Below are positions 54,939 to 63,979 of a stretch of DNA of 64,000 bases, piece after piece. A program made the translations under genes and the position numbers. This DNA comes from Actinomycetota bacterium. Its GTDB lineage: Bacteria; Actinomycetota; Actinomycetes; S36-B12. The first letter of the stretch is position 1; each line of letters begins with the position of its first letter. The stretch spans positions 1-64,000 of the forward strand of contig JAUXVJ010000031.1 in NCBI GenBank assembly GCA_030684515.1, read 5' to 3'. The notes under the pieces were generated by a model. The model was not told where the DNA came from. It was given only the letters and a program-made list of their open reading frames with translations, and made no database searches.

Positions 54939-56610
54939 CGTGCAGGATTCAGTGAGCGATGTGCTGATCGCAGGTGGTCTTATCACTCGCGAGCAATGGC
55001 AGGCCGCCAGCGCAAGCGCCGATCAGCGTGGCGAACCAGTGCTCAATGTGCTGGTTGAGCAAGGGAGTGTCACTCGGAAGGATGTCGTGCGCGCCACTGT
55101 GCAGGCAGCAGGTCTTGAGTTCGTCGACATCATGAACGTCCCCATAGACCAAGGCCTAGCGAAACTGATCACTGGTGATCAGGCGCGCAAGTATCACGTC
55201 ATTCCGATCGCGCTGGATGGCGACACCCTTGTCGTGGTGGCTGACTCCCAGACCGCTGCCAATTGGCAGGTGGCTGAGGACCTGGAAGCGATCACTCGAC
55301 GCTCGATCCGCTTCGCATGCGCTATGAAATCCGAGATCGCCATTCGGCTGAACCAGATCTATCGCGCAGAGTCCGAACTCGGGGAGCTCGTCAAGGGAAT
55401 GCTGGATGACGAGCGAGTCATCGACATCCAGGCACCTGTCGTCGCCACAGCAGATGCGCCGCTGGTTCGCTATGTGAATTTGTTGTTGAGTCAGGCAATC
55501 TCAGACAAGTCCTCGGACATTCATATTGAGCCAAGTGAAGATCACATCCGCATTCGCTTCAGGATTGACGGAGTGCTCAAGGAGCAGTCGCCAGCACCGA
55601 AGGAAATGCAATCGGCTCTCATCTCTCGGCTGAAGATCATGGCTGACATGGACATCGCGGAGCGACGAGTGCCGCAGGATGGGCGCTTGTCCCTGTACTG
55701 GCAGGGGAAGAAGATAGATCTGCGCGTCAGTTGCCTGCCCACAGTGTGGGGCGAGAAGATCGTCATGCGAATCCTTGACAATTCCTCTGCTCAAATGACT
55801 CTGGCCGATCTTGGATTCTCGGCTCCCAACCTTGCGCATTGGACACGCGCCTACGAGCGACCCAATGGGATGCTCATCGTCAGCGGGCCAACGGGCTCCG
55901 GCAAATCCACCACTTTGTACGCGACTTTGAACACCGTCGCCCGACCTGAGATCAATATCGTGACGGTGGAGGATCCGGTCGAATATCGCATTCCAGGGAT
56001 CAATCAGATTCAGACGCATGCCAAAGCCGGACTCACCTTCGCCTCGGCATTGAGATCCATTCTCCGGGCGGACCCGGACTTGATTCTCATCGGCGAGATT
56101 CGTGATCACGAAACTGCGCAGATCGCCATTGAGTCCGCATTGACCGGGCACTTGGTCCTGACGACCCTGCACACGAATAATGCGCCGAGCGTGATCACCC
56201 GTCTCATCGAAATGGGGATCGAGCCCTTCCTCGTGAGTTCAGCTCTCGCCTGCGCCACGAGTCAGCGACTGGCGAGGCGACTGTGCCCTACTTGCAAGCG
56301 CCCGGCGCTGAAATCAATTGCGGAACTCTCGGCTGCGCAGTTTGAGTTTCCCCCTGGAGTGGATCCAACATTCTTCGAGCCGGTCGGCTGCTCGAGTTGT
56401 GCGAACACCGGATATCGCGGTCGGCTGGGATTGCATGAAGTGATGCCGATGTCTGAGGCGATCGGCCAGCTTGCTTTTCAGCGCGCCTCGTCGGACGAAG
56501 TGCGCCGAGTGGCCATCGAGGCCGGCATGCGAACACTTCGTCAGGACGGCTGGCTGAAGGTCTCGCAGGGACTCACCACGATCAGCGAGGTGCTGCGTGT
56601 CATCGCCTAA
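54931..56610 (+). CDS. pilB: Type IV pilus extension ATPase PilB
   Basis: A 559-residue assembly motor. The N-terminal MshEN/GspE-N domain (about 1-150) is followed by KSSDIHIEPSEDHIRIRFRIDG and Walker A SGPTGSGKSTTLY (about 319). The Asp box contains VTVEDPVEYRIPG, Walker B LILIGEIRDHET, and the zinc motif CPTCKRP (about 451) with CSSCANTGYRGR (about 488). The GTG start at 54931 lies inside the end of the upstream gene after AGGGCAGG. A GTG at 54940 is a possible alternative. The N-terminal domain is of the type that binds c-di-GMP in some PilB homologues. Confidence 0.95.
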   Translation: MTSVQDSVSDVLIAGGLITREQWQAASASADQRGEPVLNVLVEQGSVTRKDVVRATVQAAGLEFVDIMNVPIDQGLAKLITGDQARKYHVIPIALDGDTLVVVADSQTAANWQVAEDLEAITRRSIRFACAMKSEIAIRLNQIYRAESELGELVKGMLDDERVIDIQAPVVATADAPLVRYVNLLLSQAISDKSSDIHIEPSEDHIRIRFRIDGVLKEQSPAPKEMQSALISRLKIMADMDIAERRVPQDGRLSLYWQGKKIDLRVSCLPTVWGEKIVMRILDNSSAQMTLADLGFSAPNLAHWTRAYERPNGMLIVSGPTGSGKSTTLYATLNTVARPEINIVTVEDPVEYRIPGINQIQTHAKAGLTFASALRSILRADPDLILIGEIRDHETAQIAIESALTGHLVLTTLHTNNAPSVITRLIEMGIEPFLVSSALACATSQRLARRLCPTCKRPALKSIAELSAAQFEFPPGVDPTFFEPVGCSSCANTGYRGRLGLHEVMPMSEAIGQLAFQRASSDEVRRVAIEAGMRTLRQDGWLKVSQGLTTISEVLRVIA

Positions 56611-56627
56611 GGAAGCCAGGCCTAGTC

Positions 56628-57905
56628 ATGGATGAACAGGAGTTCGTGCTGCCTTTGGCAGCTGCACCCGTCATGGTTTCCACGCTTCCAACAGCACCCT
56701 CTGGTCCACCGGACCGCGTGGCAATGATGCCGAAGTCGTGGCCCGACATCGAAGCTCCCGCGTTGCCGCCATTGGCCTCCGACGTCGGGATCCTGTCTTT
56801 GGAGCGCGATCCAGCGCAGCAGTCAACACTGGAACTGGACTCCCTTCTACTGCGATTGCTGGAAGCAGAAGGCTCCGATCTCCATCTGAGCATGAATGCT
56901 CCACCGATGGTTCGGATCAAAGGCGAACTGCAGCCCTTGCCTGGTTATCAGGCACTGACCGCTCGTGCGATCAGGGAGTCGGTCTACTCCATCCTCACCG
57001 ACCGGCAGAAGCAGGTCTTTGAGGAGAACAAGGAGCTGGATCTGGCCTATGAACTGCCCGGCGCTGCCCGTTTCCGCATCAACCTGCTACAGCAGCAAGG
57101 CTCCATGGGTGCAGTGATCCGCTCGATCCCTTGGGAGATACGCAGTCTGGAGGCTCTTGCGATGCCGGCTCGCGTTGCAGAGCTCACCGAACTTCCGCGC
57201 GGGCTGGTGCTCATCACTGGGCCCACGGGTTCAGGCAAGACCACGACCTTGGCTGCCCTGATCGACCGCGTCAATCGCACTCGCAAAGGGCACATTGTGA
57301 CCATCGAGGATCCCATTGAATTTGTGCATGCCCATAAGCAGTGCGTGGTCAACCAGCGCGAGGTCGGAACTGACACCTGGTCCTTCGCAAATGCCCTCAA
57401 GCATGCTCTTCGACAAGATCCCGATGTCATCTTGGTGGGAGAGATGCGCGATCTGGAAACCATTTCCATCGCGCTGACGGCAGCAGAGACTGGGCACCTG
57501 GTGTTCGCAACATTGCACACCAGTTCTGCGGCGAGCACTATCGATCGCATCATTGATGTCTTTCCCGGTGACCAGCAGGCCCAGATCCGCACCCAACTGG
57601 CGACCTCTTTGGAGGCTGTGGTGTGCCAGACCCTGTGCAAGACCAGTGACGGACAGGGTCGAGTGGCAGCGACTGAGGTGATGATCGCGACTCCAGCGAT
57701 ACGCAACCTCATTCGTGAAGGCAAGCTCCAGTCCATTCCATCAGCACTCCAGACCGGATCGCGACACGGGATGCACACCTTGAATCAGCATCTGGCCGAA
57801 CTGGTCATAGGGGGCCAAGTTCAGTTCGAACACGCTCTGGAGAAGTGCTCTGACGCAGCAGAGCTCCGCCAATTGCTCGGACGGGACACAGATGACTCAG
57901 ACTGA
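56628..57905 (+). CDS. pilT: Type IV pilus retraction ATPase PilT
   Basis: A 425-residue twitching-motility ATPase. It has an extra N-terminal tail of about 60 Pro/Ala-rich residues before the usual domain (EGSDLHLSMNAPPMVRIKGEL). Walker A is [13 protein letters not shown] (about 197). IVTIEDPIEFVH, VILVGEMRDLETI and ATLHTSSAASTIDRII follow. The hallmark AIRNLIREGK and a GMHTLNQHL ending are both present, so this is the canonical retraction motor. It begins 17 bp after pilB and overlaps pilC by 14 bp. Confidence 0.95.
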   Translation: MDEQEFVLPLAAAPVMVSTLPTAPSGPPDRVAMMPKSWPDIEAPALPPLASDVGILSLERDPAQQSTLELDSLLLRLLEAEGSDLHLSMNAPPMVRIKGELQPLPGYQALTARAIRESVYSILTDRQKQVFEENKELDLAYELPGAARFRINLLQQQGSMGAVIRSIPWEIRSLEALAMPARVAELTELPRGLVLITGPTGSGKTTTLAALIDRVNRTRKGHIVTIEDPIEFVHAHKQCVVNQREVGTDTWSFANALKHALRQDPDVILVGEMRDLETISIALTAAETGHLVFATLHTSSAASTIDRIIDVFPGDQQAQIRTQLATSLEAVVCQTLCKTSDGQGRVAATEVMIATPAIRNLIREGKLQSIPSALQTGSRHGMHTLNQHLAELVIGGQVQFEHALEKCSDAAELRQLLGRDTDDSD

Positions 57906-59109
57906 GTACTTCGTTCGCGCTCGTTCGCGCAATGGCAGTCTTGTCGAGCAGAAGATCAAGGGCTCGAGCGAGGCTGACGCTCTCACCAGGATTCGTCAGC
58001 TTGGACTTACACCGATCTCGGTTGAGGCTCAAGTTTCGAGCTGGAACCGCGAGATTCATCTGCGCAAACCCAGAGTCAAGGCCAAGGACCTGGCGATCAT
58101 GACTCGGCAGTTCGCCACCATGCTTGGGGCAGGACTGCCGATCCTGCGCTGTCTGGTCATCTTGGCCGAACAGACACAGAGTGTGCGCTTAAAGGACCTT
58201 CTCCTTCAGGTGCGTGACGATGTTGAGCGTGGTACGTCATTGTCTGAGTCATTAGCGCGCTACCCGGAGTTTCCGCCTCTCATGGTGAACATGATTCGTG
58301 CGGGTGAGCTTGGCGGTTTCCTTGACGAGACCATGCTGCAGATTGCTGAGTCGATCGAAGCAGATGTACGGCTGCGCGGAAAGATCAAGGCGGCGTTGAC
58401 GTATCCGGTGGCCGTCGGTGTGATCGCGGTCGTGGTGACCACGGCAATGCTGGTCTTCGTCGTTCCAGTCTTCTCGGAGATGTTTGCCTCGCTCGGGGGA
58501 CAGCTGCCAGCCCCAACGCAAGTCTTGGTCAACATCTCGAACTTCGTGAAGAACCCGATGTTCATGCTTCCAAGCATTGCCGTGGTACTCATCCTCATCG
58601 GCTGGTATCGACGCAGTAAGAATGATCCGCGATTGCGTGCGGTAATAGATCCTCTGAAATTCCGCCTTCCCGTCTTCGGTCAACTGTTCCACAAGATCGC
58701 ACTGTCTCGCTTCTGCAGAAACTTCTCTGCACTGCTGCGTGCTGGAGTGCCGATCCTGTCCGCACTGGACATCGTGGGCGGCACCGCAGGCAATGTGGTG
58801 ATCGTCAACGCGGTGCGTGACGTAAAGGCAAGTGTGAGTCAGGGTTCAGGGATGTCGCGTCCACTGCAGGATCACCCGGTGTTCCCCGACATGGTGGTCC
58901 AGATGATTGCGGTAGGTGAGGACACCGGAGCCCTGGATCAGATGCTGGCAAAGATCGCCGACTTCTACGACGAGGAAGTCGAAGCCACCACCGAGCAGTT
59001 GATGGCACTCATCGAGCCCATCATGATCATGCTGCTCGGTGCGCTGGTCGGAGGAATGATCGTGGCGATGTACCTGCCGATCTTCAACATCTTTGAGTTG
59101 GTCAAGTAG
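57892..59109 (+). CDS. pilC: Type IV pilus inner-membrane platform protein PilC
   Basis: A 405-residue polytopic protein with two repeated GspF domains. KDLAIMTRQFATMLGAGLPILRCL and a later FCRNFSALLRAGVPILSALD are the two copies of the signature. The three membrane helices lie near 170-195, 220-240 and 375-395. It couples PilB or PilT to the growing pilus. The ATG at 57892 lies within the end of pilT. Confidence 0.95.
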   Translation: MTQTEYFVRARSRNGSLVEQKIKGSSEADALTRIRQLGLTPISVEAQVSSWNREIHLRKPRVKAKDLAIMTRQFATMLGAGLPILRCLVILAEQTQSVRLKDLLLQVRDDVERGTSLSESLARYPEFPPLMVNMIRAGELGGFLDETMLQIAESIEADVRLRGKIKAALTYPVAVGVIAVVVTTAMLVFVVPVFSEMFASLGGQLPAPTQVLVNISNFVKNPMFMLPSIAVVLILIGWYRRSKNDPRLRAVIDPLKFRLPVFGQLFHKIALSRFCRNFSALLRAGVPILSALDIVGGTAGNVVIVNAVRDVKASVSQGSGMSRPLQDHPVFPDMVVQMIAVGEDTGALDQMLAKIADFYDEEVEATTEQLMALIEPIMIMLLGALVGGMIVAMYLPIFNIFELVK

Positions 59110-59208
59110 TCCGGTGTGCTTGGCGTCAATTGGTCCGAAACAGATGTTGTCAGTCCATTGGGGACCGACACCCCTCAGAAGAGGGATTGTTCGATCAGGA
59201 GTAATGCC

Positions 59209-59655
59209 ATGATCACTCGCCTTTCACGGATGCGGGACGAACGCGATTCGGGTTTCACCCTGATCGAACTTCTCGTCGTCGTCATCATCATCGGAATCCT
59301 TGCTGCAATTGCTATCCCGGTCTTCTTGAACCAGCGCAACTCGGCTCGTACGGCGTCGGTTGAATCCGATGTGCGCAACGTCGCAACGCTCATGGAGACG
59401 GCCTACACGCAGAACGGGGTGTACCCGGCTGCGGGAACCGATCTCATCGTCACCAACAACGCGAAGATCTCTGATGGCAACGTCCTGGTGGCCACAATCA
59501 CTGGCGGCGGAGCTGCATTCACCATCACGGCCTGCAACGACGAGGCAGCGGCCGACAGCTTGACGTACTACGACTCAGCCGGTGGTGGACTCATCACTCC
59601 GCCTGCCCTGGTCGCCTGTCCGGCCACGGGCGGACCCGCAGCTGACGTGGTGTAA
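59209..59655 (+). CDS. pilA: Major type IV pilin (PilA-like)
   Basis: A 148-residue prepilin. A short basic leader ends at Gly, followed by FTLIELLVVVIIIGILAAIA with Glu at +5, the classical N-terminal helix. The C-terminal region carries two Cys (ITACNDE and LVACPATGG) that can form the D-loop disulfide. The size and the position after pilC suggest the main pilin. The ATG at 59209 follows AGGAG by 7 bases. The 99-base leader after pilC and a terminator downstream would allow high independent expression. Confidence 0.92.
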   Translation: MITRLSRMRDERDSGFTLIELLVVVIIIGILAAIAIPVFLNQRNSARTASVESDVRNVATLMETAYTQNGVYPAAGTDLIVTNNAKISDGNVLVATITGGGAAFTITACNDEAAADSLTYYDSAGGGLITPPALVACPATGGPAADVV

Positions 59656-59674
59656 CTGCACTCTTCTGCACCAT

Positions 59675-59715
59675 GCGAAGTGGACTGGAGGCTCTGTGCT
59701 TCCAGTTCACTTCGC
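59675..59715 (+). terminator. Terminator hairpin after pilA
   Basis: An 18-bp stem (59675-59692 with 59698-59715), with two G-U pairs in RNA, closed by a 5-base loop and followed by GTTT. It separates pilA from the next genes. Confidence 0.85.
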
Positions 59716-59772
59716 GTTTCGCCAGTGTTTCGAAGTAGCCCACAGAGTTCATCAGATTGATACGGCTGCACC

Positions 59773-59801
59773 TTGCGCCTGACTGAACCTCCTGCTTTAC
59801 T
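59773..59801 (+). promoter_or_regulatory. Candidate promoter of the post-pilA gene block
   Basis: TTGCGC (59773-59778) and TTTACT (59796-59801) with a 17-bp spacer. The -10 ends 6 bases before the ATG at 59808, so the mRNA may be leaderless. Confidence 0.4.
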
Positions 59802-59807
59802 TACAGC

Positions 59808-60272
59808 ATGACCAGTCAAATGACCGGACAATCGGACTTGACCGATACTGTCCTTCCCCCCATGGATCTGCAGTTCGCCGGGATGGACAAGGAAGTCGAA
59901 CTCGCAGTCCGTTTCGCCCCAAGTTTTCAGGCAGCAGGTCGAGCCGCCGCCTCTCTGGCGCACATGATCGCCCTGAACCCCGGCATACCTGTGCGTCTGG
60001 CTGGCATCGAGGTCTCACGCAGCCGGGTGCACTTGACGATTGCCGTGACTCTGGGATTCCTTGACGAGATCAAGGTTGCCGGACCACTTGCCTGCAGCAG
60101 TGTGGCGTTCATGCGCGCCCTTGTGAAGTCGATGTCAGCCTTTGATCCAGCCTTCGTGCAGGTGCCAGATCCCGCCTCTCGCGAGGCAATGCAGGCTCGA
60201 GCGACACCGATTATCGAAGGATCCTCGGCCCATCGCGCCGCTCGCGGTGAACAAGCTCTGCGATCGGCATAG
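59808..60272 (+). CDS. Uncharacterised 154-residue protein in the pilus cluster
   Basis: I do not recognise this protein. It has no signal peptide. The middle (about 60-100) has alternating strand-like stretches (IPVRLAGIEVSRSRVHLTIAV), and the C-terminal 40 residues are Ala/Arg-rich and probably helical. It starts a block of four genes between pilA and pilD. The next gene begins 2 bp after its stop, so the two are very likely co-translated. A candidate promoter with a 17-bp spacer lies directly before the ATG. Confidence 0.6.
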   Translation: MTSQMTGQSDLTDTVLPPMDLQFAGMDKEVELAVRFAPSFQAAGRAAASLAHMIALNPGIPVRLAGIEVSRSRVHLTIAVTLGFLDEIKVAGPLACSSVAFMRALVKSMSAFDPAFVQVPDPASREAMQARATPIIEGSSAHRAARGEQALRSA

Positions 60273-60274
60273 GA

Positions 60275-61384
60275 ATGGCAAGAGTCGAGCAAGACGAGGT
60301 TATTGTCACTGCGCAGCACAGGCTTGGACGCAAGGTGCCTGACCTTTGTGTTCGGGAGATGCATGAGCAGCAGATTCTGGATATGGCTCCGGCGATGACA
60401 TGCGATCGCATCCACTGGGATGCAGTAGACGGATGCGATATGCCCGCACTCATGGAACATCTGGGCCCTGGAGTGTTCACCCGGCAGTGGAGCGATGGCC
60501 AGTTTCGCGTATGGGTTCCGCAGGGCGCCGGCTATGACTTTCGAGATCAAATACGAGTGTGGGCCGCTGCGAACGGAGTGGAGCTAGTCAATGCTCGTGT
60601 CGAGCCCAAAGTTCCATTTCGCGATCTTGACTCCGTTCCGGATGGACTCATACCGGAGCTGATTGGCGCGTGTACAGACTGGCTCTTTTCTCGTTCCTAT
60701 CTCGTCCGTCGCAAGTTGGTCACTGAGCTGGAGTTGGTAGAGGACGACGATGTCCGTTCGTTGATGTACCTGTTCGTACATGATCACGCCGACCGATTCG
60801 ACTCAGATCGCACCGGACGCAATGGAACGCTCAACTTCACGGCCTTCATGTTTGGCAAATTGCGAACCTGGCCGCAGGACGCTGCAAGGACTGCCTACGG
60901 CAGGACGATTGTCAGCGACCGCATTGCACTTCATCGAGCGCAAGAGCATTCACTTGCGGCGCATGGCCGTTCGGCCAACGAAACTGACAAGGCGGCAGCT
61001 CTGGGCGTGACTGTCATGGAGTTGCGCAGACGAGAAGAGGCAATTGCCACACTTGCCGGCTTGCGCAATCACGAAGAGCTCATTGGCTGGGAAGTCGACC
61101 GCGATCTCGGTGTGGATGTCGATGGCGGGCACTCTGGCAGTGACGGTGTGGACTCCTATGACCGGGCTGCTGAAATAACGAAGGCGATTTTGGAAGCCGT
61201 GTCCGACGACAGCCCCAACGCGCGTCGAACTCACGATCCGCTGGCACTTGCCGCTACATATCTCACATTCTGGGAGGGGCAGAGTCGGGTCCAGGTCGCC
61301 AAGGAGCTTGAGATCCTCCCTAAGACAGCTTCTGCAGCACTCGCGCGCGTGCTGGAGCGTCTGCATGCTTCCGGATTGGAATGA
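60275..61384 (+). CDS. Putative sigma-70-like factor in the pilus cluster
   Basis: A 369-residue protein with no signal peptide. Residues about 125-215 resemble sigma-70 region 2: DDVRSLMYLFVHDHADRFDS followed by LNFTAFMFGKL and WPQDAARTA. Residues about 225-260 resemble region 3 (HGRSANETDKAAALGVTVME). The last 45 residues resemble the region 4 helix-turn-helix (WEGQSRVQVAKELEILPKTA, then LARVLERLHASGL). The first 120 residues match nothing I know. It could also be an anti-sigma-type or DNA-binding protein with a sigma-like fold. The ATG at 60275 follows the upstream stop by 2 bp, and its stop overlaps the next start (ATGA). Confidence 0.55.
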   Translation: MARVEQDEVIVTAQHRLGRKVPDLCVREMHEQQILDMAPAMTCDRIHWDAVDGCDMPALMEHLGPGVFTRQWSDGQFRVWVPQGAGYDFRDQIRVWAAANGVELVNARVEPKVPFRDLDSVPDGLIPELIGACTDWLFSRSYLVRRKLVTELELVEDDDVRSLMYLFVHDHADRFDSDRTGRNGTLNFTAFMFGKLRTWPQDAARTAYGRTIVSDRIALHRAQEHSLAAHGRSANETDKAAALGVTVMELRRREEAIATLAGLRNHEELIGWEVDRDLGVDVDGGHSGSDGVDSYDRAAEITKAILEAVSDDSPNARRTHDPLALAATYLTFWEGQSRVQVAKELEILPKTASAALARVLERLHASGLE

Positions 61385-62097
61385 ACCCGCGAGGACTGCC
61401 TGAGATTCCGTGGATATTCACGGATGCCTCGGGCTTGTTGATGTGGAGTTGGGTCACTGCGCATTTCGCAGCGCGAATACAAGGCCGCGAGACTGAGGAT
61501 CCCCTCAATCCGACTCTCCGAAATGTGGTGTCATATCGCTGGGAGCTGCTGGATCTGATGCGCACGCATCAAGGTGTGCCGCGACAGTTGGTCGAGGGTA
61601 CGAGCGGATCCTTTGCTCATGCCGAACAGTTCGTGCGTGAGCATGTCGGCAAGTGCTATGACCTACGTCTTGGATATATGCCGTTTGCAGGGGCACTCGC
61701 GCTCACATTCACGCTGGCCACAGGTGAAATGGTTGATGTGACCGCCTTGCTCGGAACGCGCTGCGCAGTGACGGTGCTGGGGTCCGATGGTACGACCCGA
61801 ACGGTTGCAGGTGACTTCGCTGTCGATCACTACCGCTGGCGGATCGACACCCCCAGTGAACGACTCCAGATCGTCCCCGAGCATGTCACTCGGATCACGA
61901 ATCGCTCTGAGATTGCCGAGATGGCCTTCAAGGTCGTGCAGCATGACGCCTACACCGGCGTGGGTCGGATGTATCGCGAAGAGCCTGGACCTGGTTGCTC
62001 TGGGCGCCCAGGATTCACGATCGGCACAGTGGATCATGCGGGAGCAGCCCGATGCCCTGTCCATGAGTCAGGTCTTGCACAGGATTCCCTGCGCTGA
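61381..62097 (+). CDS. Uncharacterised 238-residue protein in the pilus cluster
   Basis: I do not recognise this family. It is a soluble protein with a Trp-rich N-terminus (LPEIPWIFTDASGLLMWSW), a beta-rich centre (about 95-165) and a C-terminal tail with two Cys (GPGCSGRPG, ARCPVHESG). No signal peptide or membrane helix is present. Its ATG overlaps the stop of the sigma-like gene, so the two proteins are probably made together and may work together, for example as a regulator and its partner. Confidence 0.6.
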   Translation: MNPRGLPEIPWIFTDASGLLMWSWVTAHFAARIQGRETEDPLNPTLRNVVSYRWELLDLMRTHQGVPRQLVEGTSGSFAHAEQFVREHVGKCYDLRLGYMPFAGALALTFTLATGEMVDVTALLGTRCAVTVLGSDGTTRTVAGDFAVDHYRWRIDTPSERLQIVPEHVTRITNRSEIAEMAFKVVQHDAYTGVGRMYREEPGPGCSGRPGFTIGTVDHAGAARCPVHESGLAQDSLR

Positions 62098-62127
62098 GCA
62101 GTCCGATACTCCAGACAGGAGGTCAAC

Positions 62128-63147
62128 ATGCTCAAGCTGCTCAACCGAAAGTTCGCGCGCACGCCCAAGAATTACCCGCCTGATATTGACGATCACGTGC
62201 TCATGCGCGCCCTTGAGGAGATTGCAGCCAAAGGCGCAACTGGTCGCCTGACAGTTCGAGGCGCAGCCGGCAGCAGAGCGCACATCTATGCCTTCGACGG
62301 CGAGCTCTACGCAGTTGAACTGGAGGGCTATCAGCCCCCAGTTGATCTGCGCCTGCATTCTGGCGGTCACCTTGATCGTGCACAGCTGGCGGAACTCGTC
62401 CTGGCTGAGCCCGGCTCACCGGCGCAGAGGGCTAGAACAGCTGCCACGCGCGGTTGGCTTTCAATTGAGGATCTAGGGCTGGTCCACCATGAGTTTGTTC
62501 TCGCGGCCTTTGGCGCGTTGTTGTTGACTCAGGTGACCTCGACCAGTTTCACGGAGGGAGCCGCTACGGGGGAGGTGTGTGCGGTTCCCGTGCCCATCGA
62601 CGTCCTTCGGGAAGCTGCTCAGTTTCGTCAGACTCGGATGGCCGAGGACTGGTCGCACGTCACCGACTTGCAGCCCGCGGAGGAGCGCATCCTGCAACCG
62701 ACGACTGGTCAATTGCCCGATGACTGCCAGTTGCCAGAGTTCGTCGCGCTCTTTGGGGAACTCGATGGTCAGAAGTCATTGGCACAGGCGGCCTACCGCT
62801 GCGGCTACACCCTCGCTGAGGCGGTCCATCTGGTCAGCGCTTTGAAGATGCGAAGCCTGCTGACAGCTGGCGGGTCAACAGCGGAGTCGGAGGCCCTGCT
62901 GGTTCCCGAGGCTTTCCCGTATTTCGCCGGTGTGATCGCGGTCGATTCAGCGGAGGACCAGCCGGAGAATTCCGAATTGTCTGACCGCAATGTCGAAGAA
63001 GTCCTCACGCAGGATGAGGGACGCACGCATGACGTTGATACAGCTGTCGTTGAGGCACTGCGTGAGGAGCTCGCACGTGCGCTGGCGCACGTGGAAGTCA
63101 TTCGCGCACAGTTGGAGCGTGTTGATGTCGTGCTGACTGATGCCTGA
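62128..63147 (+). CDS. DUF4388/PATAN-like domain protein in the pilus cluster
   Basis: A 339-residue soluble protein. The N-terminal part (about 22-125) fits the DUF4388 or PATAN pattern: LMRALEEIAAKGATGRLTV, then an AHIYAFDGELYAVEL stretch where such domains have an 'iyf..G.lv.A' strand. A winged-helix-like piece (about 210-250) reads SLAQAAYRCGYTLAEAVHLV. The C-terminus (about 300-337) is an amphipathic coiled coil. PATAN/DUF4388 proteins are linked to motility and pilus control in cyanobacteria and myxobacteria. The ATG has AGGAGG 5 bases upstream. It overlaps pilD by 8 bp. Confidence 0.55.
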   Translation: MLKLLNRKFARTPKNYPPDIDDHVLMRALEEIAAKGATGRLTVRGAAGSRAHIYAFDGELYAVELEGYQPPVDLRLHSGGHLDRAQLAELVLAEPGSPAQRARTAATRGWLSIEDLGLVHHEFVLAAFGALLLTQVTSTSFTEGAATGEVCAVPVPIDVLREAAQFRQTRMAEDWSHVTDLQPAEERILQPTTGQLPDDCQLPEFVALFGELDGQKSLAQAAYRCGYTLAEAVHLVSALKMRSLLTAGGSTAESEALLVPEAFPYFAGVIAVDSAEDQPENSELSDRNVEEVLTQDEGRTHDVDTAVVEALREELARALAHVEVIRAQLERVDVVLTDA

Positions 63148-63940
63148 AGAACTGCTGATCGTCATTGCGGCTGGCGTGCTTGGATTGCTCATCGGATCCT
63201 TCCTCAATGTGGTGATCGCTCGTGTACCCGAAGGCAGATCGATTGTGCGTCCGGCTTCTGCCTGTCCGCGCTGTCGAGCCACATTGGCCTGGTACGACAA
63301 CATTCCCCTCCTGTCCTGGTTCGTCCTTCGGGGGTGCTGTCGCAATTGTGCGACTCCCATCTCGGCCCGCTATCCCTTGGTCGAGGCAATCAGCGCTGTG
63401 CTCTGGCTGGTGTTGACGTGGTGGGCTCTGGGCGTTCCGGAACGCATGTCGCTTCTTCCATTGCTGCTCGTACTTGCCAGTGCCGGGCTCGCTCTGGCGG
63501 TCATCGATCTGGACCATCATCGACTTCCTGACGTGATCGTGCTCCCGCTATATCCGGTCACGTTGCTAGGTCTGCTCCTGAGTCAGCTGATCGATGGGCA
63601 CAGTCATTGGCTCCAAGCCCTGATCGGTGCGGCGATCTGGGGATTGACGATCGGTGGACTGTGGTTGATCACTGCGGGTCGCGGGATGGGACTTGGCGAT
63701 GCAAAGCTTGCACCTGTATTGGGCGCAACCGTCGCATGGCTGGGGATCGCTGAGTCCGCGATAGGTTTGCTGGCTGCATTCGTATCGGGCGCATTCGTTG
63801 GACTTGGGTTCATCATCCTGGGCCAACGAGGGCGCGGGGCCCGTATTGCCTTCGGTCCGTTTCTGCTCTGTGGCGCCCTGATCGCCGTGCTCTTTGGCGA
63901 ACGGCTCTGGGAGAGCTACTCCAAGGCAATGGGACTGTGA
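63140..63940 (+). CDS. pilD: Prepilin peptidase / N-methyltransferase PilD
   Basis: A 266-residue membrane aspartic protease that cleaves prepilin leaders and methylates the new N-terminus. The methylase segment GLLIGSFLNVVIARVPEG is followed by the zinc cysteines CPRC and CRNC. The catalytic Asp residues lie in AVIDLDHHRLPD and GMGLGDAKLAP. About seven or eight membrane helices are predicted. The ATG at 63140 lies within the end of the upstream gene. Its presence completes the pilus system in this window. Confidence 0.95.
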   Translation: MPEELLIVIAAGVLGLLIGSFLNVVIARVPEGRSIVRPASACPRCRATLAWYDNIPLLSWFVLRGCCRNCATPISARYPLVEAISAVLWLVLTWWALGVPERMSLLPLLLVLASAGLALAVIDLDHHRLPDVIVLPLYPVTLLGLLLSQLIDGHSHWLQALIGAAIWGLTIGGLWLITAGRGMGLGDAKLAPVLGATVAWLGIAESAIGLLAAFVSGAFVGLGFIILGQRGRGARIAFGPFLLCGALIAVLFGERLWESYSKAMGL

Positions 63941-63979
63941 CGCATGCTTGGGGCCGATACCTTATTCGAGGGGGCGTGA

